A DNA stretch of 64,000 nucleotides from Desulfopila sp. IMCC35008 (GTDB lineage: Bacteria; Desulfobacterota; Desulfobulbia; Desulfobulbales; Desulfocapsaceae). The number at the start of each line of letters is the position of its first letter. Within the stretch, counting starts at the first letter, position 1. The stretch spans positions 2,692,501 to 2,756,500 of the forward strand of contig NZ_CP050700.1 in assembly GCF_010646885.2 (NCBI RefSeq), given 5' to 3'. The notes beneath the pieces are model-generated. The model saw nothing but the letters and a program-made list of their open reading frames with translations. It was not told the origin of the DNA and searched no databases. Shown here piece after piece: positions 55,652 to 64,000 of the stretch. Both the position numbers and the translations under genes were made by a program.

Positions 55652-56620
55652 TTTAACTGTATCCAGTCAGAAGCAAATGATTAAAATAGTTTTACACATT
55701 TCCCCAAAGACATGGAAGATACAGTAGTTATTAGCGATGGACAACTGTGGTATATATTGGTTTATCGGTAAGCAATTGACTTACACCACCTTTGAAAAGG
55801 AATGGTGGCAGGTGTTACAATTGAAAATAATACTCTAGGATCTTGTCATTGATGAATTACTGGGATTGGCAGGTAATACCTCTTAAAATCTGGATACAAC
55901 TTCAACTTGATATATTTCTTGGCTCGTCTAGCGAATTACACGAGGAATTGGCAATTTGATCTCTCGAGAGTCACTGAAAACCGCCGTAGATAAGCATTTT
56001 GACGGATAGTTTAACATTACCAGCAACTTCTGAAGAAAATTAAACTGCTTCTGCACTTCTATGTTCATGCTCATTTTCAGGTGTTAGAAGGGACAGCCCC
56101 CAATTTTTTTTCTTTTTAACTTGTCGATACGTCAGTTATGCCGGGCAGAGAGCCTCAGCACTTACTTTTATGCTATAAACACGAATGTGAGTTCGCCTAT
56201 AGTTCCAGAAATGGAGCAACTTGTTCAGGTGTTTTTGCTGAGAGTACAATTGAGTGCAGGGACGACCTGCACGGGAACGAGGTTAACATGACGATCCTGC
56301 CAAGCTATTGATCCTGGCAGGAAATATCTTCGATCCACACTGCACGATACAACAGTGGAGTTGACCAACCGTAAATTATTGTCCAGTGAATAATTCTATA
56401 CGATTATTAACCATCATGCTGAATCCTTGTGGTCGTGCAAACTATGTGGCTTTTCTGACTGACTGGAAAGTAGTATTTAAAACCCACAAGAGATAATGGT
56501 TGCCATTGCCTCATAATTATCGATCTTGGTCCGACTTACCATTTCTTTACTAGAGTTTTCAGATCACAGAGTGTACATATATCACATTGTAGGAGGTTGA
56601 TAACTGCGGATATATTAATA
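55652..56620. other. intergenic, no gene seen
   Basis: About 970 bases. A hairpin CCTGCCA/TGGCAGG lies near 56295-56321. The string GAAATGGAGCAACTT occurs here (about 56210) and again near 57648, which hints at a shared short repeat. Confidence 0.45.
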
Positions 56621-57094
56621 ATGAAAACAACTGTCACAAAAACGTATGTCCAACCCGACAATACCTCACTTTGGGTATGTCCTGAATGTGGTTTTCAGAA
56701 AAGTATCCCTATCAATAGATATCGCCATAAAAAGCACCAAATAAAGATTCGATGCAAGTGTAATACTCAGTTTAATCTCTTTCTTGAATTCAGAAGGTTC
56801 TTTCGAAAAGATGTCAACCTTGCTGGTGAATGTACGATTATACCCGGAGACGGTGAGAGTAAAAAGGTCATATTGACCGACCTTTCAATGGGTGGAATGT
56901 GTATTCAAGTGGGTTGTGCAGAGTTCTTCACAGAAGGCGTTCGAGGAATTGCAATGTTCACCCTTGATGATCGCCATAAAACTGAAGTAATAAAGAAATA
57001 TGTTGTCAAATCGACTATCGGGAACCGGGTACATTGTGAGTTCTTCAAAGATATAGAATACCAGAAGGAATTAGGCTTTTACTTAAGGAAATAG
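56621..57094 (+). CDS. zinc-ribbon plus PilZ-like protein
   Basis: 157 residues from the ATG at 56621 (the frame is open to 56597). The N-terminal part has CPECGF and CKC, a zinc-ribbon. From about residue 55 the sequence FFRKDVNLAGE, LTDLSMGGMCIQV and GIAMFTLDDRHKTEVIKKYV is typical of a PilZ domain, with the DLSxxG motif; the first Arg-rich motif is only partly matched (RRFFRK). PilZ proteins bind c-di-GMP. This fits a genome rich in GGDEF/EAL proteins. Binding is not assured given the imperfect RxxxR motif. Confidence 0.72.
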   Translation: MKTTVTKTYVQPDNTSLWVCPECGFQKSIPINRYRHKKHQIKIRCKCNTQFNLFLEFRRFFRKDVNLAGECTIIPGDGESKKVILTDLSMGGMCIQVGCAEFFTEGVRGIAMFTLDDRHKTEVIKKYVVKSTIGNRVHCEFFKDIEYQKELGFYLRK

Positions 57095-57136
57095 GCCGAT
57101 TCTGAATTTATCAATATAAGTACTTGAGAAAACATC

Positions 57137-57424
57137 ATGACACTGACAAAAGCTGATCTTGCAGAAGCCGTTTACAAAGAACATGAAACGATAACCAAGA
57201 GGGATGCGGTTAGGGCCGTTGAGTCATTTCTTCGCTTATCAAAAAACATACTCATTGCAGGTGATGATCTGCTTATTAGTGGCTTTGGGAAATTCAACGT
57301 GAAGAACAAAAAACCTCGAAAGGGCAGGAATCCGCAGACCGGTGAAGATCTCATATTGGATGCCCGGCAAGTTGTTACTTTTCATCCTTCTGGCTTATTA
57401 AGAGCCAAAGTGAATGAAAGCTAA
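57137..57424 (+). CDS. ihfA: integration host factor alpha subunit
   Basis: A 95-residue HU/IHF family protein with the DNA-bending beta arm (GFGKFNVKNKKPRKGRNPQT) ending in GEDLILDARQVVTFHPSG. IHF bends DNA and often helps NtrC-type activators reach sigma54 promoters, so it may serve the regulon between 26 and 48 kb. It follows the PilZ-like gene by 42 bases. Confidence 0.92.
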   Translation: MTLTKADLAEAVYKEHETITKRDAVRAVESFLRLSKNILIAGDDLLISGFGKFNVKNKKPRKGRNPQTGEDLILDARQVVTFHPSGLLRAKVNES

Positions 57425-57440
57425 TATCACCCATCGTGGT

Positions 57441-57545
57441 ATGAAAGCGAATAGAGAGTTAATGATTTTTGGAGTAACCCTGGCAATCGTGGTGGTCACC
57501 ATTATCGTCTGGACCCTGAAACCCTGGTGGGCCGGAACGATGTGA
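57441..57545 (+). CDS. possible 34-residue membrane peptide
   Basis: A short frame starting MKANRELMIFGVTLAIVV and ending LKPWWAGTM, almost one continuous membrane helix preceded by a charged start. It begins 16 bases after ihfA. The ribosome binding site is poor. Small helix-only proteins are often real, but nothing confirms this one. Confidence 0.35.
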   Translation: MKANRELMIFGVTLAIVVVTIIVWTLKPWWAGTM

Positions 57546-57956
57546 GTGCAGGTTTCTTAAAGATCATCCTGAACAACCCCACTCTTTGACTTGCCAATAG
57601 TTACACTTTGGGTGGTTAGAGAGTAGTATCTTCCAAAGGTGTTGGTCGAAATGGAGCAACTTCTTGCAAAGACGTGGCTCAAGAGAAACAGGAATAGTCC
57701 TAATTTGCGGTTTTGCTTAAACGGTTAACATTGTCAATAACACCCTCTACCATTGCAACAACATGTGTTTCAAAAAAAAACTGACTTGATGGTTTCTGGT
57801 ACTTGGTCATGTGAGGGTAGCGGAGAGGAGGAAAGTACTGTCATAATGGAGGCAACCTGGACTTTAGTCTTTTAATACGACACTTATAGAGTTACGTAAC
57901 CACTAATTGTGGGCATGGAAATTTTGACTGAGATGAACTTAACTTCAAGGAATATT
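57546..57956. other. intergenic, no gene seen
   Basis: About 410 bases before the P460-like gene. Includes the GAAATGGAGCAACTT repeat near 57648. Confidence 0.4.
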
Positions 57957-58463
57957 ATGAGAAAAAAATTATCGTTGTTGATTTGTTTACTGCTTTTATT
58001 CCCATCGCTCACCTGTGCTGAATCAATTGCTTCTTTTCCTGAAAATATTGATTCAATGATCCTAGTAAAGCAAAGTGTAATTCCTGGCAAAGATGTAGTG
58101 TTGCCAGAAGAGACGCCTCTTTTTTTGCAGGAAACTGTAAAAAAATACAACTGGATTAATAATGGAAAAGGGACAAAACTCAATATTTTTGTTCCTGAGG
58201 ATAAACTTGAATTGTATAAATCTCATGGGCCTTATCCTGACGGCATTACGGCCGTTGCTATCTATGAAGATCAAGATATTGTCTTTGTTACTGAGCATAT
58301 GGCCGGTCAACCTCTTTACGGAACTTACAACAGAGACGGTGTAGATATCAGTGATACACATCCATCTTTAAAAATAAAAGCATGTTATCAGTGTCATGAA
58401 GGTTATGCCGATATATGTAAAAATGGAACCTGTGCGACTCCAATTATAGAGATTTTTAAGTAA
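57957..58463 (+). CDS. secreted c-type cytochrome, P460-like
   Basis: 168 residues. Signal peptide KKLSLLICLLLLFPSLTC(A) is followed by a mature part with a P460-like fold (FPENIDSMILVKQSVIPGK, YPDGITAVAIYEDQDIVFV) and one CXXCH motif near the C-terminus (KACYQCHEGYAD). I chose the ATG at 57957, with AAGGAAT upstream; the frame opens at 57909. Heme proteins with this layout can sense or convert NO, H2O2 or N-oxides. The diguanylate cyclase gene begins three bases after its stop, so it may be a sensor partner. Confidence 0.75.
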   Translation: MRKKLSLLICLLLLFPSLTCAESIASFPENIDSMILVKQSVIPGKDVVLPEETPLFLQETVKKYNWINNGKGTKLNIFVPEDKLELYKSHGPYPDGITAVAIYEDQDIVFVTEHMAGQPLYGTYNRDGVDISDTHPSLKIKACYQCHEGYADICKNGTCATPIIEIFK

Positions 58464-58466
58464 TTT

Positions 58467-59873
58467 ATGAAACTCTCTATTAAAGCAAAGATATTCATTT
58501 CTCATTTCGCTTTGATTGTAATTTTAATTGGAGGTTTGTCTTACCATCATTTCAACAATGAAATGGAGCATTACAAAGGGACTGTTCAGGCATTCCATGT
58601 TGCATCATCTCACTCAATTGTCAGTACTTTCTCCTTAGCCATCTCTGGCGAGAACTATGCAAACGTACAACTTCCTGAGTTTAAGGATGAACTCAGGAGA
58701 AATGACAAATTACTTTGTATACAAGCCGAAGGAATAAGCGATTATAGTTCAACAAAATATATTGCAAGGTATGATAGTGAGATAGGAGAAGTCTGGCGAG
58801 CATTCTACCCAGAGGGGTTTGAAGATCAACTTACACAGCAGATAGACAAACTAAAAAAGATACTGTTGAAACCAAAGAAAGATAACGTAAAAGTTGAATT
58901 TCTTATTCAGCGAGCTATTGATGCAAAAGAGGAGTATTTCCTTCACCACGAATTCAACCAGCAATTTAAAGAGAAATTTGAAAATCTATTTGCAAAGTCT
59001 CAGACATTTATAGATTCTGAAAGACAAATATTATTCATTTCACTCCCTACAACGAATCGTAATGGTGGTGAAATATCATTTGTTTATGATATTTCTGAAA
59101 TTTCAGAAATTCAAAAAGGTATTTTAAGATCTGTTCTGCTCGAATCTGTTTTGACTATACTACTCTCAGTTGTATTGCTAGGCTTCTTATCATATAAGAT
59201 AACAAATCCACTTGATAAATTGTCTAATTATATTGCTAATGATTTTGATTCTCTTCAAGTTAACAACGTTCCTGGTGCAGACCGCTCCGATGAAATTGGC
59301 ACTCTCTCTCGATCATTCGTAAATTTGCTGGCGCAAATGAAAAATTACGTTAATCGACTAGAACAACTGAGTAAAAATGACCCACTTACAGGGCTTTTAA
59401 ACAGGCGGGCTTTCGATGAGATATTTTCTCATTTGCTGACTAGGCCTATTGAAAAGAAGATCGGTGTTCTATATTTGGATATAGATAATTTCAAAAAATA
59501 CAATGACAAATATGGGCATAATGCCGGAGACCTGACCTTACAGAAGGTTGCGCAATCCATTAATAATTCTCTACAAAGAAAAGGTGATTATGCATTTCGG
59601 TTAGGCGGGGAAGAGTTTTCTGTTGTTTTGTCTGTTGAGGATAGAGAGCAAATTATGTCAATTGCAGAAAGAATTAGAGCCAATGTGGAAAGTTTGCAAA
59701 TAGAGCATTTTGACAATAGCAATTATGGTGTTGTGACAATTTCCATTGGGGCATGCATGAAAGTGACAGAGGATGATAATGTAGATGCTCTCTCAATGCT
59801 TGATAACGCAGATAAAGCACTTTACGAAGCAAAACAAAATGGTAGAAACCGAATAGCGTTTCTCTCTTCCTGA
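58467..59873 (+). CDS. membrane diguanylate cyclase with HAMP
   Basis: A 468-residue protein. TM1 (residues about 8-27), a periplasmic sensor region of about 200 residues, TM2 (VLLESVLTILLSVVLLGFLS), HAMP (about 248-302) and GGDEF with intact RLGGEEFSVV and the DNFKKYNDKYGH motif. It makes c-di-GMP from GTP. A c-type cytochrome gene stands directly upstream, three bases away, suggesting that a heme or redox signal in the periplasm controls it. Confidence 0.92.
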   Translation: MKLSIKAKIFISHFALIVILIGGLSYHHFNNEMEHYKGTVQAFHVASSHSIVSTFSLAISGENYANVQLPEFKDELRRNDKLLCIQAEGISDYSSTKYIARYDSEIGEVWRAFYPEGFEDQLTQQIDKLKKILLKPKKDNVKVEFLIQRAIDAKEEYFLHHEFNQQFKEKFENLFAKSQTFIDSERQILFISLPTTNRNGGEISFVYDISEISEIQKGILRSVLLESVLTILLSVVLLGFLSYKITNPLDKLSNYIANDFDSLQVNNVPGADRSDEIGTLSRSFVNLLAQMKNYVNRLEQLSKNDPLTGLLNRRAFDEIFSHLLTRPIEKKIGVLYLDIDNFKKYNDKYGHNAGDLTLQKVAQSINNSLQRKGDYAFRLGGEEFSVVLSVEDREQIMSIAERIRANVESLQIEHFDNSNYGVVTISIGACMKVTEDDNVDALSMLDNADKALYEAKQNGRNRIAFLSS

Positions 59874-60053
59874 TTCTTCTAGATTAAGAGGCGAGAAGTC
59901 TGCTCCATTCTCTTACCATCGGATGATTGATTACTTTCGTATCGGGCGTTGAGATTTGTAAGGGGAAGCTCTTGAGAATCCATTTCCACCTGATATTTAC
60001 ACTATCCTGTTGCTCTCAAGGGCGAGGAGCCGTCCCCGCCCTGATACGATCAC

Positions 60054-60245
60054 CTACCCATACAGTGTTTCTATCCACCTGATTGCTTCAGTATCATTGA
60101 CCTTTCCAAGGTACCTCTGGGTCGTGGTGAGGTCAGCATGGCGCAGAATGACCTTGCTGACGATCTCTATTGGTGTTCCTGACCGTGAAGCATACGTCGC
60201 AGCATGACGCCTGAGATCGTGAGGTTTCAATTCTACACCAACAAG
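60054..60245 (-). pseudogene. 3' remnant of a tyrosine recombinase (integrase)
   Basis: On the minus strand this encodes LKPHDLRRHAATYASRSG, then ILRHADLTTTQRYLG, ending at an in-frame stop. These carry the HxxR and the catalytic Tyr (QRYLG) of phage-type integrases; the N-terminal part is gone. It is joined out of frame to the glgP fragment at about 60240. Presumably a remnant of the element that caused the deletions nearby. Confidence 0.85.
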
Positions 60246-60640
60246 ATGCCCAGGTCACTTGCAGTCTTGAGAAAATCACCTGCGAGTACGCCCAGGCCGC
60301 CGGAATAGATGGGCAGGGCATCACTCAAGCCGAATTCCATGCTGAAGTAGGCCACAGATCCCAGCATATCCCTTCCATACCTTTCGTCATACCACTTTGT
60401 TTGGCTGAGATATGCTTTGCGATATGCCAGCTGGCTCTGCAATTCTTCCATGAAGGCCGTATCGAGCACCAACGTTTCCAACCGCGTTCTCGAGACACTC
60501 TCAAGAATCAGCCACGGATCCTCCGTACCTTCCCAAATCTCCAGATCAATTGCCCGCCAGAGCACATCTGCGCAATGATTCCAATTCCAACGCAGATCCA
60601 ACGCCAAGTCCGTCAGTCCTTTGAGTGAAGAGAGAGCTCC
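60233..60640 (-). pseudogene. glgP: glgP (alpha-glucan phosphorylase) 5' fragment
   Basis: Encodes about 130 residues of the N-terminal DUF3417/phosphorylase region: SSLKGLTDLALDLRWNWN, then AYRKAYLSQTKWYDERYG, then AYFSMEFGLSDALPIYSGGL and GVLAGDFLKTASDLG. A full phosphorylase would continue for about 600 residues; here it runs into the integrase remnant and stops (TAG at 60233). Its upstream end is also joined out of frame to the RelA/SpoT fragment, so it lacks its own start codon and ribosome binding site. Confidence 0.85.
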
Positions 60641-60986
60641 GGATGGTGATGTCTATGGTGACCAGATACTGAAAATATGCCTCAACAATTTTAATATCGG
60701 CAAGACGCAGACAGATGAGCCGAATCCCCAGTAAATCGCCAATCCGTTCCTGGAAGTTTTTTACGGTGATCGGTGAATTAATCCCCTCAGGACTTGTATT
60801 CTCTTTGTCTATTTTCTCTATAAATCTTCTTTCATCTTTGACGCGATACGTGATTGTGTGAAAATTGTGCTTCGGAGCCAGAGGGTCATCTTTGATGAGA
60901 CGTGTAATATATTCCCCAAGTCTTTCGTAGCGTATTTTTTCATGTAAAAAGGCAACCAACAGTGCTTCTTTCTGCCGTTTTCTCAT
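60546..60986 (-). pseudogene. RelA/SpoT-like (p)ppGpp synthetase, truncated
   Basis: Starts with a proper ribosome binding site (AAGGAGACTGCGACAC) and ATG. The first 118 or so residues match a RelA/SpoT synthetase region (HNFHTITYRVKDERRFIEKI; ITVKNFQERIGDLLGIRLIC). After about 60640 the frame enters the glgP-derived DNA and encodes unrelated residues to a stop at 60546. About half of a small alarmone synthetase is missing, so activity is unlikely. Confidence 0.8.
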
Positions 60987-61028
60987 GTGTCGCAGTCTCC
61001 TTGAGTACGATCGTTTTCAAGAAACCCC

Positions 61029-64000
61029 TCACAGAACCTCAGCAAGTTTTCCTGCGTGCAGATGTGATTGTTGATGATCTGCCATCTTGACGATTATCCG
61101 GTGCTTGATGGGATCTTTCTCAAGGCAAAGTGTTGCTTCAGTCTGCACTTTGCCATCTATCTCTAAAGATTCTACGCCACATCCGCAGCCATGGGAATTT
61201 TCCACTTTGATGTCGTATATGGCCTCTCCGTACCTCAACCGGACACTGAACCCATCCCAGCTATCAGGAAAAACAGGATGTATCCGCAATTCACCATTTC
61301 TTATCTGCACACCGAGGACCTCTTCGATCCAGGCTCGATACATCCACGATGCTGAACCGGTATACCAGGACCATCCCCCCTGACCGATTTTTCCTGGTAA
61401 CCGGTAGACATCAGCGGCCACAACATAGGGCTCTACCCTATAACGCCAGACTGCCTCTGCATCACGGGCATGTTCAATCGGATTCTGAAGGCGCAACAGC
61501 TTTGCCGCCCTCTCGCCATCACCTTTGCGGGCCATCGCCATTGCCATCCAGAGGGCTGCATGGGTGTACTGACCACCGTTCTCCCGCACTCCTGGCGGAT
61601 ACCCTTTAATATATCCTGGAGAGGGATCTGCACTCTCAAATGGTGGTTTAAAAAGCTGCACAACCCGTTCATCCTCATGAACGAGATGCTCCCAGGCAGA
61701 CTCGATCGCCTCATTGGCTCGTGTCGGATCAGCTGCCCCGGAAAGCCAGGCCCAGGATTGGGGCAAGGAGTCGATTTTCGCTTCGCTGTTTGTGGCGGAA
61801 CCGAGCAGGCTGCCATCATCGAATGTGCCACGCAAATACCACTGGCCATCCCATGCCTCCTTTTCGATGAGATGAATGAGCTTCTCCCGTTTGGTGAGAT
61901 AGTCCTCGCGGAGTTCGATCCTCTCTACAGATATTGACAGCTCTGCCATTCTTTCCAACACATCACACAGGAACCAGGCCAGCCATACGCTTTCTCCTTT
62001 CCCTTTGGCACCCACCAGATTCATTCCGTCGTTCCAGTCTCCTGTGCCGATCAAAGGCAGGCCATGGAGGGAACTTACAGTCAAGCCGCGACTGACGGCC
62101 CGCCTACAGTGTTCAAAGATCGAGGCCCGTTCAGAAGTGACCTCAGGTACTATAAAGAGTTCATACTGATCGTCTTCAAGCTCAGGTGCATGGATAAAAG
62201 GCACCTCGACAGCCAGGATATCACTGTCACCGGTTGCCCGCACATACTCTGCGACAACATATGGGAGCCAGAGCAGATCATCAGAAATTCGGGAACGAAT
62301 ACCAGCGCCGGACGGCTCATGCCACCAGTGCTGGACATCCCCTTCTTGGAACTGCCGGCTCGCCGACAGCAGAATCTGCTCACGGGCTATTTCAGGACGA
62401 ACAGCGAGAAAGGCCATGACATCCTGCAGCTGATCACGAAAACCAAAGGCACCACCTGACTGGTAAAAACCTGAACGGCCCCAGATCCTGCAGCTTAAGG
62501 TCTGGTACTGGAGCCATCGATTCACCAGAAGGTTAACGCCAAGCTCGGGTGTCTGCACTGCAATTGTGCCTAGTAGCCTGTTCCACCAGGATCTCGTCTC
62601 ATTAAAAGCCACTGTAAAAGCATCATCATTTTGAAAACGCTCCAGCAGTTCCCTCGCCTGTTCTATTGTCCCAGCCTGGCCAAGCAGACAGCTGATATAA
62701 CGCACCTCACCAGGTCGTATCTCTACCGTGACACGGAGCGCAGCACAGGGGTCCAATCCCGCACCACTTCGCTCTGACAACTGCACCTGTTCCATTGCTG
62801 CTGGGTTGGCAAGTGAGCGATTACGGCCAACAAAGTGATGGCGATCACAACCATAGCTCTCTGCCCTTGGAGAAATAGAGGCAAAGGTAATGCGCTCCGG
62901 ATACTCGGGATGGTAATAATTTCTGGCAAGCACAGCGTGAGTATCTTCGTCCCATTCGGTTACGGTGTGCATCCAGGACGTTTCCCGGTTTTCACCAAGG
63001 GTCAGCTCCACATAATACGTTACCGACAACTTGCGAGGCCTCGATGAGCTGTTCGTCAGTTTGAGCCGCTGCATCTTGACCGGTTCCCCTCCGTCATCAT
63101 TCACCGGTACGAAAACAGTCAGTTCCTGCTCAATAGAGCTGCTGTTATGTTCAAACACCGTATATCCCGCCCCATGCCTGGCCCGATAGGCACTTTCCTG
63201 ACGGATCGGGGCAGCAGTAGGCGACCAGAACTCTCCAGTTTCTTCGTCCCGGATATAGACGGCTTCGGATGGCGGGTCGATTACCGGGTCATTGGACCAG
63301 CCTGTCAGGCGATTGCGCTGGCTGTTACCAAACCAGGTAAAACCTGAACCGGTTTCGCTGACCAGCGTACCGAACATCGGGTTGGCAATAACGTTTACCC
63401 ATGGCGCGGGGGTATTGATATTCGGACCGAGGTATATTGCGTACTCGCTACCATCCTGAGTAAAACCGCCAAGGCTGTTGAAATAGTGCAACTCCAGGAA
63501 TGGAAGTGGTGCAGAAGGCTCCTGAAGTGCTGATTTTCTCGGCAACTTCATCAACTGAACGGCAACTTCGATTGGTCGCCCTAACTGTTGCGGCAGGGTA
63601 CCGCGGGCAGCCAGCAGTACCACACTGGCCGTAGCTGTGAAAAGCTTCAGGTCACTCTCAGGCACCTGAGGTGCGTGCTGCAGATAGACGTTCCCGCCTC
63701 GATCCGCAGCTGCGGCAAGAGCATACACCTGAATCATCTGTTCCAACCGTTCCTGAAGCGGTCGCTGATACCCGCCGGACTCCTCGTTGACAATCAGTAG
63801 ATCGGTAGCGAAACCCTGCATCCGCCAATAAGTGTGAGCCTGCAGCATCTGGCGAATCAGGCTGAGGTCCCGCACATCTCCTATCATGACAAGCACCAGC
63901 GGCAGATCTCCCGAAATCCCATACGGCCACAAACCCGATTGACCCTTACGGTTTTCCGCAAGACGCTTGGCCGGCGCACGCAGGCGCTGACGAGGGAACA
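61029..64000 (-). CDS. cyclic beta-glucan synthase-like GH94 protein, C-terminal part (5' end outside window)
   Basis: The frame is open across the right edge (64000), so about 990 residues are seen of a larger protein. Near the visible start the motif GQSGLWPYGISGDLPLVLV is that of NdvB-type cyclic beta-1,2-glucan synthases. It continues with a beta-sandwich region (VNVIANPMFGTLVSETGSGF), then the GH94 (alpha/alpha) barrel with catalytic Asp region GTGDWNDGMNLVGAKGKGES, and a C-terminal beta domain. The GH94 end trims or phosphorolyses the glucan chain in that family. Its N-terminal half would lie outside. The next genes downstream are all truncated fragments. Confidence 0.85.
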   Translation of the reverse strand, partial: FPRQRLRAPAKRLAENRKGQSGLWPYGISGDLPLVLVMIGDVRDLSLIRQMLQAHTYWRMQGFATDLLIVNEESGGYQRPLQERLEQMIQVYALAAAADRGGNVYLQHAPQVPESDLKLFTATASVVLLAARGTLPQQLGRPIEVAVQLMKLPRKSALQEPSAPLPFLELHYFNSLGGFTQDGSEYAIYLGPNINTPAPWVNVIANPMFGTLVSETGSGFTWFGNSQRNRLTGWSNDPVIDPPSEAVYIRDEETGEFWSPTAAPIRQESAYRARHGAGYTVFEHNSSSIEQELTVFVPVNDDGGEPVKMQRLKLTNSSSRPRKLSVTYYVELTLGENRETSWMHTVTEWDEDTHAVLARNYYHPEYPERITFASISPRAESYGCDRHHFVGRNRSLANPAAMEQVQLSERSGAGLDPCAALRVTVEIRPGEVRYISCLLGQAGTIEQARELLERFQNDDAFTVAFNETRSWWNRLLGTIAVQTPELGVNLLVNRWLQYQTLSCRIWGRSGFYQSGGAFGFRDQLQDVMAFLAVRPEIAREQILLSASRQFQEGDVQHWWHEPSGAGIRSRISDDLLWLPYVVAEYVRATGDSDILAVEVPFIHAPELEDDQYELFIVPEVTSERASIFEHCRRAVSRGLTVSSLHGLPLIGTGDWNDGMNLVGAKGKGESVWLAWFLCDVLERMAELSISVERIELREDYLTKREKLIHLIEKEAWDGQWYLRGTFDDGSLLGSATNSEAKIDSLPQSWAWLSGAADPTRANEAIESAWEHLVHEDERVVQLFKPPFESADPSPGYIKGYPPGVRENGGQYTHAALWMAMAMARKGDGERAAKLLRLQNPIEHARDAEAVWRYRVEPYVVAADVYRLPGKIGQGGWSWYTGSASWMYRAWIEEVLGVQIRNGELRIHPVFPDSWDGFSVRLRYGEAIYDIKVENSHGCGCGVESLEIDGKVQTEATLCLEKDPIKHRIIVKMADHQQSHLHAGKLAEVL

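Noticed and set aside
1..64000. CRISPR arrays, rRNA and tRNA genes
   Set aside because: No spaced direct repeats and no tRNA-like T-arm plus CCA patterns were found by eye; short ones could still be missed.

Overview
The window looks like a chromosome segment from a Gram-negative, anaerobic or microaerophilic Desulfobacterota-type bacterium, possibly Desulfobulbales. This placement is an inference from gene content: lipoproteins and outer-membrane barrels, many PAS/GGDEF/EAL signalling proteins, DUF1573 proteins, a UGA-encoded selenoprotein and a cyclic-glucan-synthase type GH94 protein. There is no rRNA, tRNA or CRISPR array.

1-12 kb: the end of an MFS transporter, a hybrid histidine kinase, an ammonium-transporter/PAS/GGDEF/EAL fusion, a periplasmic sulfurtransferase, a 50-residue gene with its own terminator, a decayed metallo-beta-lactamase-fold gene and a porin. 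12-24 kb: map; a pheST operon preceded by a Phe-rich leader peptide and an attenuator; a Rossmann-fold protein; an FMN reductase, pirin and MarR group with two identical palindromic operators; a lipocalin; a barrel protein; a Nudix hydrolase; two tandem 59-residue paralogues; and a DODA-type dioxygenase. 24-26 kb: a tandem universal stress protein and a PsiE-like protein.

26-49 kb is the most interesting part. Six transcription units each have a sigma54-type -24/-12 element (GG-N10-GC) with a 17-bp dyad of the form TGYCYAAATTTTAGACA about 97-99 bp upstream. The targets are a Gly/His-rich secreted protein, a ZraP-like protein, a cusCBA-type RND pump followed by two DUF1573 proteins, a Met/His-rich secreted protein, a TPR/OmpA-like lipoprotein followed by a Gly/Met-repeat protein, and a histidine kinase whose phospho-acceptor His is replaced by Phe. 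In the middle lies the likely controller: a SpoIIE-type phosphatase, a ZraS-like kinase and an NtrC-family regulator. I read this as one metal/envelope-stress regulon. Two pseudogenes (HD-GYP and CPA2 antiporter) lie inside it.

49-60 kb: a cytochrome c, a 5'-truncated methyltransferase, a peroxiredoxin-like selenoprotein with UGA and a clear SECIS hairpin, a second RND pump with its adaptor, a small protein paralogous to one at 3.2 kb, a PilZ-like protein, IHF alpha, and a P460-like cytochrome followed directly by a diguanylate cyclase. 60-64 kb: a scar made of the 3' end of a tyrosine recombinase joined to 5' fragments of glgP and a RelA/SpoT gene, then the C-terminal part of a cyclic beta-glucan synthase-like GH94 protein running off the window.
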